In this document: one piece after another, positions 9,991 to 19,667 of the stretch
How the letters are laid out: each line of letters begins with the position of its first letter
Numbering within the stretch: position 1 is the stretch's first letter
Assembly: GCA_023055425.1 (NCBI GenBank)
Contig: JALGPY010000034.1
Location: forward strand, 1,988,584-2,052,583
Direction of reading: 5' to 3'
Length of the DNA stretch: 64,000 nucleotides
Source: Linanthus parryae
Taxonomy: Eukaryota; Streptophyta; Magnoliopsida; Ericales; Polemoniaceae
Notes under the pieces: generated by a model
Databases searched by the model: none
What the model saw: the letters and a program-made list of their open reading frames with translations, nothing else
Told to the model about the DNA's origin: nothing
Program-made: the position numbers and the translations under genes

Positions 9991-12900
9991 TTTCGAAGAA
10001 AAAATCCGGTGTCGAGCATCTACTTTGTCTGTGGCTGTTATTCCCTCCTTTGCCCTGTTACTTTTTTGACACAAAATGTATAAAGAAAGACCCAGTGTTC
10101 TGCTAGAATTGCCCCGGTCAACAATAAAAAACAAACAAACATCTCTTTCCAAACATTAGTCTGGTTCAAAACACCAAACCTCAATACCTCTCTTTCCAAA
10201 CAGGCACACTACAAATAAGCATGCACATAATTATGTTGTATTAAGCACGGGCTCACAAAAACCACGGTACACGTTACATGAATTTATATCCTTTACACTA
10301 TTGGAATATAATCAGATTTGAAGAATGTCAGTACAGGTTCTCTTTTGAGATTTGAAAAATCTGATCTGCTATATCTGAACCAGACGATGGATCCGCGGCA
10401 GATATTTTTTCATGTGGCCAAAATAGATGGAAAAATAGTTGTTGTATCATAGTTTAAGAGTGGTTTCATCCTATATACCACTGTTATTGAAATTTTCTTC
10501 ACTAGCTCAAGCAGAAGTGTGTTACCGAGTATCTAGTTGAATTTTTGTATTACCACACAGGCGCACACAATTGCTATTTGTGATATATTAGCCACTTTTT
10601 CTATTTTCTTCCCTGACACGCCTAATTACTTCACATTACTCGATTTGTCTTTCCATTAGAATCAGGCGATTCCTTTCATATGGATATTAGATGTGCTGTC
10701 ATCCTTTCTAGGGCCTGTTGAAGTCGAAAGATATTCTCTAATGATATTTGAATGCAGTAATCGTAACTTTTAGAAACTTATTACCTAGTAAAACTTCAGG
10801 ACCTTCTGATGACTGGTAAACACAAGACACTCAACTTGTAGGAGCTTTAAGAGATAGGAAACTGCAAACCAACACTATCATCATTTAAATAACTTTACAA
10901 ACCATGCCGTTCAAAAAATTACATCAGCATATGATTGTTGAATTCTTATTAGCAAGTCTACGTTACAACCCCATACCATAGCACCATGATGTTAACCACA
11001 TAAGCTGTCCAAACTTTCAACGGTTTTGCAGAGGTTGTTTAGGTAAAATTAGTAGAACAACATGATGTAACTTTTCTGCGTAGAATTTAATTCATCTTCT
11101 GTGTAAAAATTTCATCTACCATTGGTTCATTTTAAATAATTATTCACTTTATCTTAGCTCATACAAAGGCAATGTCGTAGCTTTTTATCAAAAGCCCTCT
11201 TGTAAACACTGTGTCAAATAAAGGGCAGAATCTCTTACTCACTATTAGGGAATAGTGGCTCAATGATGACCATAACCTCTTAGATTTGGGCTCATACACG
11301 AGGGAAAAAGATCAACCTATTCTGATAACTATTTCTTTATTTTTTTTGGACGTAGCTAGGGCAATCCATACTTCACACAACATATTTAGTGAAGTCAGAC
11401 GTGCTTCGAATATTTGTTGAGTACCCTTTTTAGAAAAAATCACAGGAATCAACCTACAAATTATGACTGTAGAACAGTCGTTGAATATGGCGAAATCAGT
11501 TTCATCCTTCTATAGTTTATCATATATCTACTGGCCTAGCGATTTGATGTAGTGGGTTGATAACATGTAGTTTCAAACCTGCATTTATATTTGTTGTCGT
11601 TCCCTTGCTTTATTCTGATTTTTATGTCCGTTTTTTTTTATTTGTTACAAAGTCCAAGCTTTTTCGCAGGAAATGTTGCGAGCCCATCTCTTGTAACATC
11701 TGTCCAAGGACCTTCGTGGTTGTGGTGTCATTCAACATTTTCCATAAAGGGATTTGAGTTTTGAGAGGAGAAGCTTCATCCGGATCTCCTGCTTAGTGAA
11801 GCTAGTTCTGCTGATCGTCTTAGCTGTACTGTTGATGTTTCTTGTAGTACTTGTGCTGGCATGCACTTGTTTGTTTTGTTATTCCTTCTGTAGCCGAGCT
11901 TGATGAATGCTTCTTTTGTTGTTCCTGAAACAATTTGTTGGATGCTAAGTTTAAACTTTCAACCCCCTTTTTTTGGTTTTGGTAAGATTAAGTGCTCTAC
12001 CAAAGGTTACATTTTTAAGTCTAAATCCATGCTCATCGTGAACTATTTGTTATCTTTCAAACTTTGTATGTATGTGAACCCATGATCTTTTGGTCTCGGT
12101 ATAACTGCAATCTCTGCATGAGTTTAGCCTGTTTAAGAATGTGCAACAGCCATAAGGATCTCATAATATTGTTTCCGACAAGGAAGTTACATATCCCTGA
12201 TTGATATGTGGGGCCAAACATGGTTCTGATTTTGAACTTGGATATTTTTAACACCGAAAATTTTTCACACTTCGATGAGGAAAGTCGGCGGAAGCAATAG
12301 CTACCGAGATATGATCACACCAATTTCCCTGATGCGAGGTTATTACCTACGTTATATATATATATATAGCTACCTACGTTATTTTATCTGTGTGTGTGTG
12401 TGTGTATATGCTAAAAACTGCTTGTTAATTTCCTGCTAAGTGGCTTTGGCTGAAATTTATGGCCAAACACATTCTTCTTGCCTCAGTGCTCTTCTCCTCA
12501 TCTGACAGCCAGTTGAATGATATCGCACAAGTCCATTCTCCAAGATTTCATATTATAACTATCTAAAGCTTACAAACCCTAAACCCTCAACCAGTGCTGC
12601 CGCCACTACGACCATCACTACCATTGCTTTTATCCTCTACACAATTATTGCCCTTCTCCACAACCATCGTCGCCACTGCCGCCACCTTCTACAGCAGGAA
12701 TCACCTTCTCTACCACTACCAACAGACCACCCCCATCCTCTCAACAACTTCCTGCCGCCATAACAATACCACCACAGCCACTCTCTCCACTACCAGCAGA
12801 ACATCACCACCTGCTGATGCTGCTGCTGCTGCAACCATCGTCACTCTCCACAACCAACAGACTACCCTCTAATTATTATTATTTTTAAATTAAGAAGTTG

Positions 12901-13574
12901 TGCGAGTGTTAGAATTTGAACCCTTTAGCTCATAAAAGTAGCCAGATGTTTATCCATTGAACCACATTATTCTGTTGTTAGAGTTTGTAAATTTGTGTAT
13001 TGATCTAATGCACAAGTAACTTTGGTTTCAAAATTCTAACCAAATACAAGAAAAGTATTGGAAGGAAACAAATATCACATACATTATTTACCCGTAAAAC
13101 AATTTACTAGTAAAATATTTTACTGCCGGCCAAACAGAGATTATGACTCAGGTCTGAATGTTCTCTAGTGCTACGAATTCCTGGACAGAAAATACATGTG
13201 TGAATGGATACATGTATTAGAATGAAGGTTGGAGCTTAGAAGAAGTTCCTACACTCTTAAGTTACTGCATCACTAATTACACGTTTCAAAGAATTGAGAT
13301 GTCATCCCGTACCACCTTTTGTGATTGTCGTCATTTTACTGCGGTGCTTACAAAGAATATAATTTTCTTAATACTTAGAAAGAATATCTTGCCATATTTG
13401 TTAATAGATGGCCTGGTAACTATAGGTTCCATATTGAGGTTGATTTGTGGTTTCTGTAGAATTGTAGTGGCACCAATCAGTCTTGATTCAAAATAAATTA
13501 CTTACCCAGTGGTTGTTTTTGACCTGCACTGTGCTTCTGACTTTCCGTGGCGCAAATGTATCCATGCTATTTGC
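9991..13574. other. Intergenic, AT-rich; no supported gene
   Basis: No long conserved ORF. About 11800-12530 is homologous in inverted orientation to about 37210-37880, so it belongs to the duplicated F-box neighbourhood. Microsatellites (AT)n and (GT)n occur at 12353-12368 and 12390-12406. The ORF at 12594-12872 is a low-complexity CCA/CTC-rich reading. Confidence 0.55.
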
Positions 13575-13708
13575 ACGACTAATTATTTTGTACTCTAGTG
13601 TAAATGATGTGTCCGTACTCTAATCCATACAACGAATGACACGTGTTCACTGTTGTATGGACTGGAGTACGGACACATCATTTACTCTAGAGTACGTAAT
13701 AACTACTC
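13575..13708. mobile_element. Foldback MITE, about 134 bp
   Basis: Two near-perfect inverted arms of about 44 bp (13590-13633 and 13655-13697; for example 'taaatgatgtgtccgtactc' against 'gagtacggacacatcattta') are separated by about 20 bases. Outer ends resemble GAGTAGTTATT. The direct repeat 'ctatttg' flanks it at 13567-13573 and 13709-13715, consistent with a 7-8-bp target duplication. The terminal sequence is shared with the MITE at 43539-43728, so both belong to one family. Confidence 0.75.
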
Positions 13709-14240
13709 CTATTTGTGTTCTTCTTTTGCATTCACACAAGTTATGAAAAGTTTGCATACTTCTTTCGAACAACAAAATTGGAACTCATAAACTCTTAATT
13801 TGTGCCCCACTGAAGTGCTGCTAATATTTTTTCTCACCTTACTTCCATTACAAGTTCTGTAATCTTTCTTCTTTCAGGAAATGAAATTGCAGGATGTGGT
13901 GATGTACCCTTACAAGATATTCCAGTAATCTACGACTTCTTACGACAGAAAAGTATCTCTTCTGCTGTGACACGCCGCTTTTGTTCATCTTGCAATCCCT
14001 TATTTTTCTAAGCTAAATTTTGAGGGAAATTCTAGTCTAGTATAGTCTAAACCTTTAGTTAGTTTGATTTCTTTGTTTACAGTAGACACATATTAAGCCC
14101 GTTGTTACCTTGAGAATAACTGTTCTGTCTCTTAGCTAAACGGGGTCTTTGCACTTTATCTTAAGTGGAACAACGGCGTTTCTATTAGTTTTAACCTCCG
14201 ATGACCAAAGTTCGTAAATTCCGTCTAGAATCTGGTCAAC
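13709..14240. other. Intergenic, no gene seen
   Basis: AT-rich DNA between the MITE and the 3' flank of the inverted F-box pseudogene. No ORF or repeat is recognised. Confidence 0.5.
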
Positions 14241-14770
14241 GGGTTCAAATTCTAGCCGGATTCTTGGAAATTAGAACATAACAAGGGGGTAGACCATGAC
14301 AGCCACCGTATTCTCCCAACGGGCAGTGGTGGGAATAACAGCCGGACTCTGACGATTCATATGCCGGCCACCGGAGTTTTAGTTTTCCAAAAAAGATCTT
14401 TTTGTTCGGGTTTTCTAAACCCTTCTTCCCAAACAAGCCTAGTGTCACTGTCACCCTTATTTTGAATATTTTTGTAAAACAGGAAAAACAAATATCTTGT
14501 TATTAGGAAATAATGAATAAAGATCTGCTGGTGTGAAGAAGTTTTCTTCATATGATTCTGTTAGTTTCGAACAGCAAAATGAGATAACCTAATATAGACA
14601 AGTCCAGTTTGACATCCTAAAAGCTGGCATCCAATCAAATTCACTTCTATGGAACTGAACTTCTAAACAGGAAAAGGAAAAAGCTTGGTCTCAGTCGCTC
14701 AACTGGGACGCGTTACATGTTCCATTACTTCAAAATAACCAACAGGTCGAACACAATCATAAAAGCATAA

Positions 14771-15980
14771 CTAAAACCGCATGCAAAACAAAAAAAGAGA
14801 CTGCAATATTGAAAAACGTATGGTTAGTGAGAAATACCATGGACTCTCGCAGTAATGGAAGATGCCACGGGGAGGTTTCTGCTCCCACAATTTATTGATT
14901 TCCTCCGTTTTAGGATTGTACAAGTACAAAAAGCTATCTTCAGAATTTAGGACAAGCCAGCCATCCTTGCTGAAAAATCCTACAGCGTCCAAAACATTGA
15001 TGGATGGTCTAAAAGTTAATAGTTTTGACCATGATTGATCGTTACCGCTACAACCGTTCATCACCCATATATCAATTTCTGAATAGGAAAGAATAATATC
15101 AATTTCTGAATAGGAAAGACTTGTTCTTGTACCAATCTTATGATCAAACACGGCAAGTGATTCTTTGTCAACCACGAAATGCAAGTCATGTCTCACAGAG
15201 TCACATGGCATCTCGATTCTCTTAAACTCCTGATTGATCATGTCAAAACACAGAAGAAATGTTTCTCTTTTCCCGTACGACCATTGAAATCTAGATGCCA
15301 ATACATGTACCAGTTTAAACAGTAGCTATAAAAAGGAGCAAACGAACCTGTACGCGCTCGATACGGCAAGGGAGGTCAATCATTTTTTCACTCCACTAAT
15401 ATTGGAGCGAGAAGAGAATATCTGGACTAGCGTACTACAAGAGTCTACTGGTGCATATCTATGCCACCTTAAACTGAAGTTCCCGTCGCTTCCAAAGAAA
15501 ACCGAAAACCCCAAGACACCGTCTTCCTGTAATTAGGATCAGGTCCTTGTCCACCGGTCATGAAATCTATTTCTCTATAGTTATTGGCGGTGAGGTTCCA
15601 GATGGCAAACTTGGTAAACTTTCATGGGTCCATAGACCATTTTGTGAGAGACAAGCAAACCACACCATGAAAACAACCTAGAATGGAAAGAGTCTGGCAA
15701 TCTTGGAACAGCTAATTCCATGAGGACACATCAAATTTGAAGCAGATATTCGTCGTAATTCTATGGCTACTACGAGTACCCAAACATGACAATAACGAGG
15801 TTTTCTTCTTCTTCTTCTTCTTCTTATTATTGTGCTCATTCATGTTTTTATAGTGCAGGTAGATGAAATTAGATGAATTAATGAGGTCGTACCATTTTCT
15901 GCAGGCTAACTGGAATCGCATCAAGACTTCACTGGAACTCTCAACAGCAGCTCAACGATTCCATCGTCGGTTAACACTAC
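14771..15980 (-). pseudogene. F-box/FBA pseudogene, 3' nine-tenths (5' end at 30601-30717)
   Basis: On the minus strand the sequence follows the F-box gene at 8286-9509. At 15980-15925 it reads VVLTDDGIVELLLRVPVKS, then MMRFQLACRKWYDLI in another frame (15924-15712), with a lysine-codon expansion of (AAG)n at about 15800-15825. After several frame breaks come the FBA words LLCFDMINQEFKRIEMP and WVMNGCSGNDQSWSKLL and the tail ending GIFHYCES (15301-14771). An in-frame duplication of LSYSEIDI lies at about 15075-15125. The Tat element cuts the gene within the codons for the segment before the F-box, with ACTAC duplicated (15976-15980 and 30596-30600). Confidence 0.85.
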
Positions 15981-16607
15981 TGTAGATAGTGCTTTCTGAG
16001 CTGACAGATCTTGGCCACGTGGCAACCATCCAGCACACCATATTGTGCTCCACACACACTGGATCACCAGCCGAGCTGATCCATGTGGGGGCTGCGAGAC
16101 AGAGCCCTCGCATACCACTGCACGGGACTTGTAGGGACTTAGTGGTTTGGAGGCTAGAGTAAGCCCTGTCGCGTGCGAGCCAAGCCCGCACGCGACCTTT
16201 AGTAACTTCTTTGAGAGATTTATGGCACGAGCTCCATAAACCCGGTCAATCCGGTCAAACCCGGTCAACCTCGTAACGGTTCCGGTATTCGCGCACAACG
16301 TGCTGTAACGGTCCCTATATGCTCGGACGAACGTGCCGTTATGGTTAAGCTAATTAAGCCGCCATCAATGGGCGCATTAACCACACTACAACGGTCACGG
16401 TCTCTGCTATATATAGGACGTTACCCTTTCCATACAAAGGAGAACACACTTGCCATACGCGGAAGCTCTGCCAAACCTCTGTCTCTCTCTCAGACATTGC
16501 TACTGCCTTACTCTCTCCCTACACACAACCCCTCTCTTCCTGTGCGATCCCTGATCCACTACATACGGTGTACACAGAGGTCTCCCCGCCGGAATCTCTT
16601 GTGCACA
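15981..16607 (+). repeat. 5' LTR of the Tat element
   Basis: Begins TGTAGATAG and ends TTGTGCACA. A strong TATA box (tatatatagg) at about 16408-16416 marks the likely promoter. ORFs inside it are not genes. Confidence 0.93.
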
Positions 16608-16610
16608 TTT

Positions 16611-16628
16611 TGGTGAACCCGACGTGAA
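16611..16628 (+). promoter_or_regulatory. Primer-binding site of the Tat element
   Basis: TGGTGAACCCGACGTGAA starts three bases after the LTR. TGG is the complement of a tRNA CCA end. I did not assign the tRNA species. Confidence 0.7.
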
Positions 16629-16647
16629 CTTACCACTAAAAGCAACC

Positions 16648-17199
16648 ATGTCTCAGGAGGATGATGTCAGCAACAGATTGCCGTCCACCGAAGCTCCCTC
16701 GGGAGACGAGACCCGCCGTACTCCTACGACTCCCGGTGAGACACCGACGCTAGAGTCTTTGGACGCCACTGTTCAGAGTCAGGCGAAAGCTCTCAAGGCT
16801 CAGTCTGCGCAATTAGAACGGATCTTGGCCGTTCTGGGCACCCTTGCGCCAAACCCCTCATCAGCCACCGCTGTCCCTCAAGGAGGAGGAGCCCCTACCG
16901 TTCCAGGATTGGGAGCGTCAACCACACCTCCCAACCCCAATCTGCAGACTCCACCGGCGACTACGCAGCTGCCGTCGGTTCAAGGGTCTACGGCTCAGAT
17001 GTTGCCTCTTGCTGCTCACACTCCTCAGCCCTCGGCTTTGGCGTCTAACCCAACTCTGCAGTACCCTTTGCCTCCCCCAACGGCGATCTGGTGGAACGCG
17101 GGTAGTCAGTATGCTCCCAATCCTCCGACGACGTATGTGTCGCCTCGCCTGCGGCAACCCCTCCGTCAACTATCGAGGGGAGCATTCCAGAATGCATGA
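16648..17199 (+). CDS. gag: Gag N-terminal segment, separated from gag core by a frameshift
   Basis: An ATG in good context at 16648 begins MSQEDDVSNRLPS. The segment is acidic, then proline/serine/threonine-rich, with a short helical stretch at about residues 35-65 (LDATVQSQAKALKAQ and onward) that could be a coiled coil. The frame ends at 17199. From about 17140 the neighbouring frame continues sensibly (ATPPSTIEGS), meets a TAG at 17208-17210, and then opens into the gag core. A small indel near 17140 and a nonsense change at 17208 have therefore broken one original gag. The separate ORF here is unlikely to be a natural extra protein. Confidence 0.7.
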   Translation: MSQEDDVSNRLPSTEAPSGDETRRTPTTPGETPTLESLDATVQSQAKALKAQSAQLERILAVLGTLAPNPSSATAVPQGGGAPTVPGLGASTTPPNPNLQTPPATTQLPSVQGSTAQMLPLAAHTPQPSALASNPTLQYPLPPPTAIWWNAGSQYAPNPPTTYVSPRLRQPLRQLSRGAFQNA

Positions 17200-17216
17200 C
17201 GTCTCTGTAGAAGCGC

Positions 17217-19259
17217 GTGGACACTATTCTGGCTCATCAGTCATTCGCGGATACCATTATCCCGAAGTTAGACAACGATCCACCTATTCCACGAGAGATC
17301 TATCTCATGCCTAACCCGGCGGGGTACAAGGCTCCTAAATGGGATAAGTTCGAGGACGTCAATGGAAACGCTCATGAGCATGTCATGCGCTTCATTGATG
17401 TCATGGGTCCGTACGGAGCTGATCCCAAGCTGATGGTGCGAGAGTTCCCAAAATCTCTAGGGAACGTAGCATACAAATGGTACCGAACATTGGAAGCCGG
17501 ATCCGTGAAGACTTGGGACGACATGGTCCAGAAGTTCTATACCAAGTTCTTCCAGATGGAAGAAAAGGTGACGATGATCCATCTCTCGCGGATGTATCAG
17601 AAGCGCGAGGAGGACGGAATCACCTTCATCAAGAAATTCAGGGCGAAATCCTTGGAGTGCAAAGATCCAATGCCCGAAAGCCGGCTTGTAGAGATATGCC
17701 TGCAGTGCATGCGAGATGAATACAAAGGTATGCTCATCAATTTGCAAACACCTACGTTTTTAAAGCTAATCGAATGCACGAAGAACAACGAGCCTATAGT
17801 CGAAAGACAGAAAAAGAAGAGCGCTCCGGAGCGACCTTCGAGCGGCACTACTTACAAGATCGGGAGATTTAGCTACAAGAGGGGACGCGAAGCTGAGGTC
17901 AATACAGTTTCGCCCCAGAAGCAAGCGAAGGTTGCGAACTTCGATGTACCGCCTCTGCCATGCTCAGTAGAGGAAGCAAGCGACCTCTGCAGACAGTGGC
18001 GCAAGGACGGCGTCCTGCCACCGATCGAGAAAACACCCTCCAAGGAGATGGTGAGGGACCCTAAGTGGTGCGAGTACCATGGCAAGGTCATGCACCCCAC
18101 AGCGGAATGTAAAAAGCTCAGGTTTGCATTCGACCAGAAGATGAAGAACGGCGAGCTAATCGTCAGTGATCACAGAAAGGACGTGCGCAACAACCCACTT
18201 CCTGCTCATGCGGAGCAGGGCCCGAAAGGCAAAGAGGTCGCCATGATCTCGATTGTTGACTTGGAAGAAGTCGCAGAGGATGGCCTACCCATCGTTGCCG
18301 AGGTCCATGAAGACGAAGACTACAGCATGGACACGGAGGATGAACGTGCCGACCGGATGAAAGGGTCGCACGGCTTCAACAGATTCTTCGACGAGATGAA
18401 CTTCTCCGAGAAGTGCCGGACTGATATGACGAAAGCGATCTTGAGAATAGTGGAGGACTACGAGGAGGACCTCGTAGTCTCCAACGGGAAAGTCATCAGG
18501 GCATCCCGCTCTACAGAAAAGATTATGACCTTTTCTGCCAGCGACAAGAAGACGGATGCGAGCCACCAAAGACCTCTGTACGTGACCGCCATCATCAATG
18601 GCGTCGAGTTCAAACGAGCGTTCGTCGATGGAGGAGCAGCGGTCAACGTCGTTTCGCTCCACACACTGAAGCTAGCAGGGATCCCCGAGCACAAGATCGT
18701 CAGACGTCCATCTCCGCTGATGGGATTCGGAAGCGACTCTAGAATGACGATCGGATGGATCCGCCTGGGCGTTCAGATTGGCAAAATCAAGTGCTCAGCA
18801 AAGTTCTATGTCATAGACGCGAACACCACGTACCACATGATTATAGGTCGAGCCTGGATTCATCGCTTCGACGCAGTCCCTTCAACGGCTCACCAGGTTA
18901 TGAAAGCTATCTGGAACGACAGAATAGTCGAGATACCGGCTTCGACGAACCCATTCAACCTGGACGAAGCACATCTCAGCGAGGCGGTGTGGTTCACTGA
19001 GATGGCGGACGAGCAAACACCTGGACCATTCAACCCTATTCCTTTTCCTCTCTGGGAGGACATCAAGGACCAGTCGCCTGCGGGAGTAATGGTGACAAGG
19101 GAAGATGCCAAGGAAAATCCGCCTACACGCGAAGAGGCACCGCGTATCGCATATCATCGAAAGAACGTGTATACTCTGAAGAGAATCGCGAAGCATAACC
19201 ACGAGGGCAAGGAGATAGAGAGCTTCTACGCCAATGGGAAGAAACGCTATCGCATATGA
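17217..19259 (+). CDS. gag-pro: Gag core and aspartic protease of the Tat element
   Basis: About 680 codons. The retrotransposon gag domain is at about residues 60-190 (YGADPKLMVREFPKSL, then WYRTLEAGSVKTWDDMV). A zinc-knuckle-like C-x2-H-x4-H-x4-C (C285, H288, H293, C298) is of the Tat type. The aspartic protease is at about 450-560; its active site reads VDGGAAVN (D471), a D-G-G variant of the usual D-S/T-G, followed by the flap-like and IIGRAW motifs. There is no ATG at the start: the ORF begins after the TAG at 17208, so it is a downstream part of gag. It ends at TGA 19257-19259, in the same frame as the pol segments that follow. Gag packages the RNA, and the protease would process the polyprotein. 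Confidence 0.85.
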   Translation: MDTILAHQSFADTIIPKLDNDPPIPREIYLMPNPAGYKAPKWDKFEDVNGNAHEHVMRFIDVMGPYGADPKLMVREFPKSLGNVAYKWYRTLEAGSVKTWDDMVQKFYTKFFQMEEKVTMIHLSRMYQKREEDGITFIKKFRAKSLECKDPMPESRLVEICLQCMRDEYKGMLINLQTPTFLKLIECTKNNEPIVERQKKKSAPERPSSGTTYKIGRFSYKRGREAEVNTVSPQKQAKVANFDVPPLPCSVEEASDLCRQWRKDGVLPPIEKTPSKEMVRDPKWCEYHGKVMHPTAECKKLRFAFDQKMKNGELIVSDHRKDVRNNPLPAHAEQGPKGKEVAMISIVDLEEVAEDGLPIVAEVHEDEDYSMDTEDERADRMKGSHGFNRFFDEMNFSEKCRTDMTKAILRIVEDYEEDLVVSNGKVIRASRSTEKIMTFSASDKKTDASHQRPLYVTAIINGVEFKRAFVDGGAAVNVVSLHTLKLAGIPEHKIVRRPSPLMGFGSDSRMTIGWIRLGVQIGKIKCSAKFYVIDANTTYHMIIGRAWIHRFDAVPSTAHQVMKAIWNDRIVEIPASTNPFNLDEAHLSEAVWFTEMADEQTPGPFNPIPFPLWEDIKDQSPAGVMVTREDAKENPPTREEAPRIAYHRKNVYTLKRIAKHNHEGKEIESFYANGKKRYRI

Positions 19260-19271
19260 AGGGGCGCGGGG

Positions 19272-19661
19272 ATGTCCTCATGCGGGCATGGGGATATCCC
19301 TGGGCAAATCAATCAAATCGAGCAAATTGCGCTGACGGAAGAGCCAACACAGGGCGCTCCAGACGAGAAACTCAAAGAAGCACCTGAATGCATGGAAGAC
19401 AGGCCCAGACCACAAAAGCAAGAGCTAAAGGAAGTGTTCCTCAGCCCGAACGAGGAAAAGAAAAGGCCAGTCTTTCTAAGTGCGGACCTCACAAGCGAAG
19501 AGGAGCAAGGACTGCTACAACTCCTAACTGAATACAAGGACGTGTTCGCATGGGAATATGATGAGATGCCAGGTCTGGATACAAGCATCACCATGCATCG
19601 TTTAGACATCATCCCGGGGTCTAAACCAGTAAAGCAGAGTACAAGGAGCTTCAGGCCGTAG
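19272..19661 (+). CDS. Pol N-terminal linker segment, ends in in-frame TAG
   Basis: This segment has the same frame as gag-pro and pol. It contains the usual run-in to Ty3-type reverse transcriptase: LTSEEEQGLLQLLTEYKDVF, then WEYDEMPGLD and a HRLDI word. It ends SFRP-TAG at 19659-19661, directly before the reverse transcriptase. In related elements the conserved FRP.L..KIKQEI word is continuous, so the TAG most simply is a nonsense mutation. It is separated from gag-pro by the TGA at 19257. Confidence 0.75.
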   Translation: MSSCGHGDIPGQINQIEQIALTEEPTQGAPDEKLKEAPECMEDRPRPQKQELKEVFLSPNEEKKRPVFLSADLTSEEEQGLLQLLTEYKDVFAWEYDEMPGLDTSITMHRLDIIPGSKPVKQSTRSFRP

Positions 19662-19667
19662 CTTAAC

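Noticed and set aside
12594..12872. 92-codon ORF rich in Ser, Thr and Pro
   Set aside because: Low-complexity CCA/CTC sequence with no homolog-like motif or gene context.
16341..16616. ORFs in the two LTRs (also 30329-30778 and minus-strand 29651-30286, 15921-16298)
   Set aside because: They overlap LTR promoter sequence, are shared only because the LTRs are identical, and match no protein.
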